A stretch of 37,472 bases of DNA, taken from the NCBI GenBank assembly GCA_003210895.1, contig QCUB01000010.1, positions 1 to 37,472 on the forward strand, in the 5' to 3' direction. Made by a program: the position numbers and the translations under genes. This document shows positions 31,944-37,472 of this stretch, piece by piece. The notes beneath the pieces are model-generated. The model saw only the letters and a list, made by a program, of their open reading frames with translations. It was not told the origin of the DNA and did not search any database. Numbering within the stretch: the first letter of the stretch is position 1; every line of letters begins with the position of its first letter. This DNA comes from Prochlorococcus sp. AG-676-M04. Lineage in GTDB: Bacteria; Cyanobacteriota; Cyanobacteriia; PCC-6307; Cyanobiaceae.

Positions 31944-32066
31944 TTAAATAGCAGTATTAGATTGAGATCTAGCATCAAATCTCTTTTGAATGAAGTTAAA
32001 AAGAAAAATGATTACCGGGATGTGAGCTAGGCCTCCAATAATCACTTTTGTTTCAGAATAAGGCAT
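31944..32066 (-). CDS. Membrane microprotein, 40 aa
   Basis: MPYSETKVIIGGLAHIPVII then FLFNFIQKRFDARSQSNTAI. One helix with a central His-Ile-Pro and a polar tail. No family recognised. Confidence 0.5.
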   Translation of the reverse strand: MPYSETKVIIGGLAHIPVIIFLFNFIQKRFDARSQSNTAI

Positions 32067-32514
32067 ATTTTAAAAAGATTAAGAGCTGCAGGATATTTAA
32101 GCATATATTTGGTTCAAATCATAAATCGAATACTGAAATAAATAAATTAAATAATAATCTTGGAAATTTGTGATTAGATAAACTAATTAATGTCATTGTT
32201 TTAAAACTTTCTTTGAAATTAATTTAAGTATGAATTACCTCCATCTCAACTTTTTAAAATAATTAACTTATAACTACTAAATACAAGGTATCCTTATAAA
32301 ATCTCTAATGAAATTATAAAAACATTACTAAATAATTCGAATCAAAAAGGATTCTTAAATTAAAATAAATTCCTTTTTTAACAATCTCATTGTAGTTATT
32401 AAGTATGCTCTAAATTTTTAAGTTATCAATTTTAAAATTGAGGTAAATATTAATCTAAAGATGAAAAGTTTAATTGTAAAAGGTGCTAGATTTTAAAGAA
32501 ATTTAGGGTGCTAA
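32067..32514. other. 448-base gap, no gene seen
   Basis: Very AT-rich. Only short frames (11 residues at most with an ATG) and no convincing hairpin with a T-run. I see no gene; a small RNA cannot be excluded. Confidence 0.6.
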
Positions 32515-32643
32515 ATGAGAGTAAAACTTGAACCTGAAACAGCTTTTATAGGGAAAAAATTTGCATATATTTTCCTTGGAATAATATTTGGACTTAATGG
32601 AATAGCCTTTATTTGGTATTTCTTCTTTTCTAATCTAACTTAG
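32515..32643 (+). CDS. Membrane microprotein, 42 aa
   Basis: MRVKLEPETAFIGKKFAYIF then LGIIFGLNGIAFIWYFFFSN and LT. A polar start (RVKLEPETAF), then one long hydrophobic helix. No family recognised. Confidence 0.6.
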   Translation: MRVKLEPETAFIGKKFAYIFLGIIFGLNGIAFIWYFFFSNLT

Positions 32644-32648
32644 AGCCA

Positions 32649-32750
32649 ATGAATTATCACTTATTAGTAGATCTTGGATTTATTAATAATGGGATATCTT
32701 TTGTCCTTATACTTAGGGAAAAAGGTAACACCTCTAATAAATCTAATTAG
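32649..32750 (+). CDS. Possible microprotein, 33 aa
   Basis: MNYHLLVDLGFINNGISFVL then ILREKGNTSNKSN. It starts six bases after the previous stop. A partial hydrophobic stretch and polar end. Weakly supported. Confidence 0.35.
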   Translation: MNYHLLVDLGFINNGISFVLILREKGNTSNKSN

Positions 32751-32752
32751 GT

Positions 32753-32812
32753 ATGAATAAAAGATTTATAGTTGAAAAAATAATGACTCTTATTATTTCT
32801 CTTATTAGTTAA
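32753..32812 (+). CDS. Possible 19-residue peptide
   Basis: MNKRFIVEKIMTLIISLIS: basic start and short hydrophobic end. Its TAA shares a base with the next ATG (TAATG). Weak. Confidence 0.25.
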   Translation: MNKRFIVEKIMTLIISLIS

Positions 32813-32895
32813 TGGGATTAGCTAAGTTAAGGGCGTTTCTTATGATTCTTCTTCTTGTCGGAAGTTCCTTTATTGGTTTATTTATATTTATTTAA
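32812..32895 (+). CDS. Possible single-helix peptide, 27 aa
   Basis: MGLAKLRAFLMILLLVGSSF then IGLFIFI. One helix. The ATG overlaps the preceding stop as in the hli pairs. Supported only by that overlap and the composition. Confidence 0.35.
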   Translation: MGLAKLRAFLMILLLVGSSFIGLFIFI

Positions 32896-32957
32896 GAGTT
32901 ATCTTAAATTCAAGAGTTGCTCTAATTTTTGAATAAACCAAAATACTTATTTACTAA

Positions 32958-33107
32958 CTAATAACTTGCCTTGGAAAACTCAAAATTATAGATGTATCTT
33001 TCTCCATCCCCACCATTATCATCATCATCATCTTCAAAAGACGAAATTAATATATATATGCCCATCAAGCCAAGAATCATTGAAAGATAAAGAATCGGAT
33101 CAGTCAT
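32958..33107 (-). CDS. Membrane microprotein with EDDDDDNGGDGE tail, 49 aa (family member 3)
   Basis: MTDPILYLSMILGLMGIYIL, ISSFEDDDDDNGGDGERYIY, NFEFSKASY. One membrane helix directly before the acidic/glycine segment. GIYIL-x2-S-x3-DDDD aligns with the 44-residue protein at 14466. Divergent from nothing close; it is on the same strand as the hli operon 2 but downstream of its terminator. Confidence 0.7.
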   Translation of the reverse strand: MTDPILYLSMILGLMGIYILISSFEDDDDDNGGDGERYIYNFEFSKASY

Positions 33108-33269
33108 ATTTCTACCAATAAAAAAATTATGATTGATATTTAATACTTTCGCGGCATATCTTTTAAAAAATACTAATTAATCTATAAATTCTTAATTATT
33201 GAGCAATAATTTAAAAAAAATTCACTTAATTAGTAAAAAAGATTCTTTTCAATAAAAAAATAAAGAAAC

Positions 33270-33304
33270 AAAAAAGAGCTAATTGCAAAATACAAATCAA
33301 CTCT
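33270..33304 (-). terminator. Terminator of hli operon 2
   Basis: On the minus strand AGAGTTGATT pairs with AATTAGCTCT (ten pairs, two G-U) across a loop of about ten bases, then TTTTTTG. It lies 20 bases after the stop of the second hli gene (33324). Confidence 0.7.
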
Positions 33305-33323
33305 AATTAAAAAAGTTAAAATC

Positions 33324-33584
33324 TTAAACGTAACCAGGAATAATTTGACCCGTTGTTAGATAAGCACCTACTGCAGCTATAAGTCCAATCATTGCAAATC
33401 TTCCATTAAGTGTTTCTGCAACAACTTTTTCTTTCTCAACTTTTTTTGTTATGAAGTTTGTCTTTTTCATTTGATTGTTGTTTGAATAAATCATATTTTC
33501 CTCTTGAAACTGTTTTGTTAAATATGCAATAACTAATGCAGTCAGGGATACAACAAAAATCAAAAAGCCGGCAAGTGGACTCAT
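33324..33584 (-). CDS. hli: High-light-inducible protein with extra N-terminal helix, 86 aa
   Basis: The ATG at 33584 shares one base with the stop of the first hli gene (TAATG), as in operon 1. It gives an extra hydrophobic helix (MSPLAGFLIFVVSLTALVIA) and a linker before the Hlip part KKVEKEKVVAETLNGRFAMI and GLIAAVGAYLTTGQIIPGYV. The second half (from M39, ATG at 33470) is a close match to the 46-residue Hli of operon 1. A frame open upstream to 33659 overlaps the first hli and is not used. An internal start at 33470 would make a short, normal Hlip. Role as for other Hlips. Confidence 0.85.
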   Translation of the reverse strand: MSPLAGFLIFVVSLTALVIAYLTKQFQEENMIYSNNNQMKKTNFITKKVEKEKVVAETLNGRFAMIGLIAAVGAYLTTGQIIPGYV

Positions 33585-33790
33585 TAAAAAATACCTGGAA
33601 TGATTTGACCTGTTGTTACATATGCGCCTAGCAAAGCAACAAAACCGATCATCGCCCAACGACCGTTAACTTTCTCAGCATTTTGAGGGTAACCATCATA
33701 TGAAACAGACTCATCAATATATGGACGAGTTTCAGAAGGAAACATATTCTGTCTTCCGCCTGATTCTGTTGTTACTTGTGAATTAGCCAT
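33584..33790 (-). CDS. hli: High-light-inducible protein (Hli), 68 aa
   Basis: A longer polar start (MANSQVTTESGGRQNMFPSE), then AEKVNGRWAMIGFVALLGAY and VTTGQIIPGIF. The E-K-V-N-G-R-W-A-M-I-G-F motif holds the Glu, Asn and Arg of the Hlip helix. First gene of hli operon 2, on the minus strand. The palindrome 33806-33824 lies 16 bases before its start. Confidence 0.93.
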   Translation of the reverse strand: MANSQVTTESGGRQNMFPSETRPYIDESVSYDGYPQNAEKVNGRWAMIGFVALLGAYVTTGQIIPGIF

Positions 33791-33805
33791 TTTTAATTAT
33801 TTAAT

Positions 33806-33824
33806 TGTTAATGAATGTAACATA
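33806..33824. promoter_or_regulatory. Palindrome upstream of hli operon 2
   Basis: On the minus strand ATGTTACATTCATTAACAA, matching 16 of 19 bases of the sequence before hli operon 1. The arms are ATGTTA/TAACA(A). It ends 15 bases before the ATG. A further left half (ATGTTACATTTAT) lies on the minus strand at 30081-30093. Confidence 0.55.
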
Positions 33825-34028
33825 AGTATTAAAAAAAGTAAAGTTAAGTAGCTAAAAACCCAATAATCGATAATTTATTGACAGTTTTGTAACATATACG
33901 TCAATTAAAGCCTTTATAGAGTTAAAGAATCCAGAGATCATGAGTCCTATGAGCTTTTCTTAGCTATAGAGCTCTCTAAAGCCTCAAATAACATTCACTG
34001 AGGGTTGAATAAGCATTTATACTCACAC

Positions 34029-34056
34029 TAAGTAATTTTACTTACTATTATATATT
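34029..34056 (+). promoter_or_regulatory. Candidate promoter of small RNA B
   Basis: A TAAGTAA-TT-TTACTTA palindrome (34029-34044) then TATATT at 34051-34056, a plausible -10 box. TATATTCAAG is also found before small RNA A. Confidence 0.4.
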
Positions 34057-34061
34057 CAAGG

Positions 34062-34160
34062 CATTTAGGAAGTGCTTAGCTGGTTGAACTCAGTCAATCT
34101 GAATTTAACTTATTCGTCATGAGAGTTTGCTGGTAGGGATATAAGCAAACTCTTTTTTTT
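34062..34160 (+). ncRNA. Candidate small RNA B with strong terminator
   Basis: About 100 bases ending in a hairpin AGAGTTTGCT / AGCAAACTCT (ten perfect pairs, loop GGTAGGGATATA, 34122-34153) and T8. No open frame longer than a few codons. It is divergent from hli operon 2. The hairpin is homologous to that of small RNA A: both 32 bases, with two stem pairs changed on both sides. The 5' end is inferred from the -10 box. Confidence 0.65.
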
Positions 34161-34357
34161 TATTTTCCAAATAATACCTTAATTTTGAGCATAATAAATT
34201 AAAAGATTTTTGCTAAAAATAAACTTTTTTAATTCATTCATTAATATCTAAGATAAAATCGTGGAATAGAATCTTAAAACTCACAGTTTATTTTTTGAAA
34301 TTTAACTGTCAAAATAAATTAATTTTGCTAAAAAAAGGGATGTAGATTAAATTTAAA

Positions 34358-34459
34358 ATGTCCGTAGATTTCGTTCTTATTCCTTTTTGTATTATTGCTA
34401 TTTTATGGCTTTTTAATAGAGAGAATAAGATATACCGCAATAATAAAAAAGCTCGATAA
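34358..34459 (+). CDS. Membrane microprotein, 33 aa
   Basis: MSVDFVLIPFCIIAILWLFN then RENKIYRNNKKAR. One helix and a basic tail, the usual plan of many tiny genes here. No family recognised. Confidence 0.6.
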   Translation: MSVDFVLIPFCIIAILWLFNRENKIYRNNKKAR

Positions 34460-34575
34460 GAATAAATTTAAGCTCCAAAACTTTAAGCTAGGTATTTAAT
34501 ATAGCTGTGATTGTTTTGATATTTTTTATTTAGATTGTAGTGATATCTTTTTTAAAATTTGCTATTAAAAAATAT

Positions 34576-34695
34576 TTAAGCGCACAATTTATTAATAATT
34601 AACTTATCCCAATAAAGTCTTGAACGATTAATTTGTTCTAATTTTTGTTTGCAATGAATACAATTACAATTTTTTAGCGATGTTTTAGAAGTCAT
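34576..34695 (-). CDS. Cys-rich microprotein, 39 aa
   Basis: MTSKTSLKNCNCIHCKQKLE then QINRSRLYWDKLIINKLCA. C10-x-C12-x2-C15 and a fourth Cys near the end. The C-x-C-x2-C then basic/aromatic pattern could bind a metal. No family recognised. Confidence 0.6.
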   Translation of the reverse strand: MTSKTSLKNCNCIHCKQKLEQINRSRLYWDKLIINKLCA

Positions 34696-34879
34696 AACTT
34701 CTTTTTTTTTAATAAAGCAAATTTCTAAATTAATTGCAATAGCCAAATTTCTATTTTGTGAAATTCCTAAAGAATAAATCTTTAATTATTTTTTACATAT
34801 TTGATAAAAAAAGATTTGTTTATACTTTTCTCTATAAATATAAAAATTATTAGTATTAAATTTGTCTCTGGTTTATGGA

Positions 34880-34978
34880 ATGATATTACTTTCCCAAAAA
34901 ATTATAATTACATTATTACTTATAAGTATTGGATTAGTAGTTACTTTTGACATAAAATTTGACTCCCTGCAAAAGTGA
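34880..34978 (+). CDS. Membrane microprotein, 32 aa
   Basis: MILLSQKIIITLLLISIGLV then VTFDIKFDSLQK. One helix. The TGA shares a base with the ATG of the next gene (TGATG). First of three overlapping genes. Confidence 0.5.
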   Translation: MILLSQKIIITLLLISIGLVVTFDIKFDSLQK

Positions 34979-35100
34979 TGGCTATTTCCGACTTAAGTGG
35001 ACTAAGAATTATACTACTTTCACTTTTGAAACTTGAACTCATTTATTACTATCAGAAAATAAAAACACGTCGCGAACTAATCAAAGAAGATGATAAATGA
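34978..35100 (+). CDS. Microprotein, 40 aa
   Basis: MAISDLSGLRIILLSLLKLE then LIYYYQKIKTRRELIKEDDK. An amphipathic or weakly membrane-bound start and a charged end. Overlaps the genes on both sides (one and eleven bases). Confidence 0.5.
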   Translation: MAISDLSGLRIILLSLLKLELIYYYQKIKTRRELIKEDDK

Positions 35101-35251
35101 TAAAGAATGTGATATTTGTAAACAATCTTGTAAAATTCAATTTAGAGTCAAATTTGTAAATTGCACCAAAGGGATTTTCTTTTGTAATCAATGCTGCCGT
35201 ACCGTTGCACAAGAAGATAAAAACTCTTATGGAGGAACTAGTAAGTCATAA
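35090..35251 (+). CDS. Zinc-ribbon-like microprotein, 53 aa
   Basis: CDICKQSCKIQFRVKFVNCT then KGIFFCNQCCRTVAQEDKNS. C7-x2-C10 and C32-x2-C35 make a short treble-clef or zinc-ribbon-like pattern, with extra cysteines at 14, 25 and 36. Last gene of the overlapping trio. Confidence 0.65.
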   Translation: MINDKECDICKQSCKIQFRVKFVNCTKGIFFCNQCCRTVAQEDKNSYGGTSKS

Positions 35252-35450
35252 TTAAAAAAGATATTACTTGCATGCAAATAGAGTTAAAGAAAAAGCTAGA
35301 AAAGAACGATATTATTTTTAGAGTGATAAACTTATTAATTTAGAAAAACTTAAAATTTAAATTAATTTAAAAAGAATAAAAAATGGTCTCAATATGATTA
35401 GTATTTTATAATTTTAAAAAGATATTGAAAATCTATTCAAATAAATTTCT

Positions 35451-36653
35451 TTGAAAATTACAACCCCATCGCTTATAACAAAAATTATCAGAAAAATAAC
35501 TTCACCTTTGAATTCTGTCCCATTAATGGATAGATGGTTAGTGGCGCAAATACTACCCCCAATGCTATTCGCTATCTCAGCTTTTACTGTAATTTCATTA
35601 TCGGTAGGAGTAATGTTTGATCTAATAAGAAAAATTGTCGAATATGGTTTACCTTTATTTACTGCAATAAAAGTCATTTTTTATAGCCTGCCTAGTTTTC
35701 TGGTTCTATCTTTCCCAATGGCAGTTTTATTATCTACTTTATTATCTTACGGAAAGCTGTCGGCAAACTCTGAACTATTAGCCTTAAAATCCCTAGGCAT
35801 AACAACGACAAGGATTATTGCTCCAGCTATTGCTGTTTCAATTTTCATGACATGCTTAACATTTTATTTTAATGATAATTTAGTCCCGGCAAGTAATAAG
35901 TTGGCAGAATCAACTTTAAGATCTGGAATTGGAAGTTCATTTAATAGTGAAAAAGGTAAAAATAATATTATGTTTTCTAGGAAAGGATCAAGAATACAAT
36001 CATCAACAAATAAACCATCGAAAACGAATACCTTTCTTACTCATATATTCTATGCTTCACGATTCGAAAAAAATATGATGAAAGGAGTTACAGTCTTAGA
36101 CTTTTCAAGAGACGATATTAGACAAATTCTTACCGCAAAAAGTGCTACATTTGACACTGAAAACTCTTCTTGGATATTCAAAGAGGGTAGTATTGTTTCT
36201 ATTGATTCTGTTGGTCAAACTACAAATGTTCAATTCCAACAATATATATATCCATTTGTTGAAGGGCCCTTAGATTTAGCAAAAGTTCCAAAAGATGCTA
36301 GTGATATGACCCTAAAACAAGCGTTGGAAGCTGAGAGAATATATAAAAAGATTGGGAACTTAAAAGAAATTAGGAGAATGCAAGTTCGTATTCAAGAAAA
36401 ATTTACCTTCCCTTGTGCATGCTTAGTATTTGGATTAATTGGGAGTAGCTTAGGATCAAAATCAAATTTAAGATCCTCGAAAAGTCAGGGGTTTGGATTA
36501 AGCGTTATTTTAATTTTGATTTATTATATTTTGTCATTTGTATTTAGTTCTTTTGGTGTTCAAGGATTACTTACTCCAATTATTGCGACTTGGTTACCAG
36601 TTTTTATTTCATTGGGTGGCGGATGTTATCTTCTTAGGAAATCAAGTTTGTAA
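35451..36653 (+). CDS. LptF/LptG family permease (YjgP/YjgQ)
   Basis: 400 residues from TTG 35451; an ATG at 35526 (residue 26, MDRWLVAQILPPMLFAIS) is also possible. Three N-terminal helices (about 35-55, 68-90, 116-135), a periplasmic beta-rich domain with jellyroll-like strands (about 150-285) and three C-terminal helices. PLLKALAEE-like coupling helix features (SANSELLALKSLGITTTRI) match the family. LptF and LptG are the membrane half of the lipopolysaccharide exporter; cyanobacteria often have one such gene. Assignment to LptF or LptG is not possible. Confidence 0.88.
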   Translation: MKITTPSLITKIIRKITSPLNSVPLMDRWLVAQILPPMLFAISAFTVISLSVGVMFDLIRKIVEYGLPLFTAIKVIFYSLPSFLVLSFPMAVLLSTLLSYGKLSANSELLALKSLGITTTRIIAPAIAVSIFMTCLTFYFNDNLVPASNKLAESTLRSGIGSSFNSEKGKNNIMFSRKGSRIQSSTNKPSKTNTFLTHIFYASRFEKNMMKGVTVLDFSRDDIRQILTAKSATFDTENSSWIFKEGSIVSIDSVGQTTNVQFQQYIYPFVEGPLDLAKVPKDASDMTLKQALEAERIYKKIGNLKEIRRMQVRIQEKFTFPCACLVFGLIGSSLGSKSNLRSSKSQGFGLSVILILIYYILSFVFSSFGVQGLLTPIIATWLPVFISLGGGCYLLRKSSL

Positions 36654-36675
36654 TTATATTTTAAATTTATTAATA

Positions 36676-37344
36676 TTAGTTTTTTTTAAAATTTATATTA
36701 TGCCAAAAATGTAAGAAAATACCTGTTGATAATAAAAATTCAAATATTTCTTGGTCATTCCTAATATGTGCAACTGTAGAAGCCCAGGAAAGATCGTAAT
36801 AAGCAAAAAACAAAGATACTATTAAAAAAAATAAGCTTAATTTTTGGCTAGGTAAAGAGTTCAAGTAAGGCCACTTTCTCCATCCTACCCAACCTAAAAA
36901 AATACAAATTAGCTGCAAAGCAGGATCAAGAAGATAATTATGAAAGAAAGGAAGGTTATGCAAATTAGTTTCTCCTTGTATACTTATTTCTGAAATTGAC
37001 TCCAACGCAAAGCCTGTTATTCTTTCACCCCAACTTATTTCTTCAGCAGCAATCAAAAAACAGAAAATACTAAAAACCAACCAAATAGTCGAATTTAATG
37101 ATTTCTTTTTCTTACTTTTATAGAAAATAAAAAAACCAAATAAAGAGGAAAAAAAATATTGAATAAATTGTAACCACTCTAATGGGCCATCTTCTTTTTT
37201 CAACAAATCGAACCAACTTGATCCAACTATAATTTTTCCAAAAGGTAATATATAAATAAAACCGTAAACAAAAATTAAATAGTATATTGGAAATAAATTA
37301 ACTTTTGAGTGTATTGAACCCCAAGGGGTCTTAAGTTCAGTCAT
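36676..37344 (-). CDS. Conserved membrane protein with AEEISWGER motif, 222 aa
   Basis: About six helices. CFLIAAEEISWGERITGFAL and GETNLHNLPFFHNYLLDPAL are striking conserved-looking segments: E-E-I-S-W-G-x-R followed by N-L-H-N. I recall this as a family motif in bacterial membrane proteins of unknown function, and a cluster of Glu, Arg and His at the membrane face looks like a catalytic or metal site (inference). Convergent with the LptF/G-like gene. Confidence 0.75.
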   Translation of the reverse strand: MTELKTPWGSIHSKVNLFPIYYLIFVYGFIYILPFGKIIVGSSWFDLLKKEDGPLEWLQFIQYFFSSLFGFFIFYKSKKKKSLNSTIWLVFSIFCFLIAAEEISWGERITGFALESISEISIQGETNLHNLPFFHNYLLDPALQLICIFLGWVGWRKWPYLNSLPSQKLSLFFLIVSLFFAYYDLSWASTVAHIRNDQEIFEFLLSTGIFLHFWHNINFKKN

Positions 37345-37472
37345 AAATGTTTTAAATATTTATATAATAAAAAACTAAATTAATAGTAAATATTTTTTTA
37401 AAATTTATTTAATATTTATTTAATTAATGGCTATTCAATAGAATTAATTTGATTTATTCTTTAAATTCGTTT

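Noticed and set aside
1..37472. tRNA, rRNA, CRISPR arrays, insertion sequences, integrase or phage structural genes
   Set aside because: Looked for and not seen. No cloverleaf, spaced repeats, transposase motifs or attachment-site duplication were found by eye.

Overview
The window looks like a chromosomal segment of a high-light-adapted Prochlorococcus (marine picocyanobacterium). The evidence is the very AT-rich DNA, short operons with 1-4 nt gene overlaps, TTG and GTG starts, two clusters of high-light-inducible (Hli) proteins with the TGQIIPG ending, cyanobacterial families (DUF3721, small RRM protein, DUF2214) and a very large number of 30-60 residue genes. No tRNA, rRNA, CRISPR array, transposase or integrase was seen. 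The assignment rests on gene content, not on a database search.

Bases 1-12,400 are mostly conventional genes: a DUF1295-type membrane enzyme overlapping an FMN-binding PNPOx-like protein, a DoxX membrane protein, a photolyase-like flavoprotein whose two domains appear swapped in order, a free-standing NAD+-ligase adenylation domain, an SDR, a three-gene minus operon (DUF3721, PepSY-type membrane protein, small paralogous protein), murD, a pirin, a DUF1643/DUF2214 pair, a GAF-domain protein with a Cys/His tail and a BaiN/HI0933 flavoprotein.

Bases 12,400-18,500 are dominated by very small genes, many with one membrane segment, between an EamA transporter, a small cupin and a DUF805 protein. 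Two members of a small membrane-protein family with an acidic DDDD...GG tail lie here; a third is at 33 kb. A gene at 17.4-17.8 kb ends inside an eight-base tandem repeat.

Bases 18,500-28,200 carry an RRM RNA-binding protein, a DFR-like reductase followed by a VOC-family remnant and a desaturase, a twin-CX3C microprotein with an overlapping partner, a LOG-family protein, a zinc-ribbon-like gene that appears frameshifted, a HAD phosphatase, an SRAP/YedK protein, a DesA-like desaturase and a DUF938 methyltransferase.

Bases 28,300-35,300 look like a stress and microprotein region. There are two hli operons (one per strand), each a pair of hli genes overlapping by one base (TAATG) and each with a nearly identical palindrome 15-18 nt before the first start codon. 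Two candidate small RNAs end in homologous terminator hairpins with compensatory base changes and a shared GTAGGGATA loop. About fifteen tiny genes surround them, one behind a hairpin that covers its ribosome binding site. The window closes with an LptF/LptG-type permease and a membrane protein of unknown function.

Positions of very small genes come from hand translation (start, stop and length agree). Their reality as expressed genes is inference unless a paralogue or strong ribosome binding site is noted.
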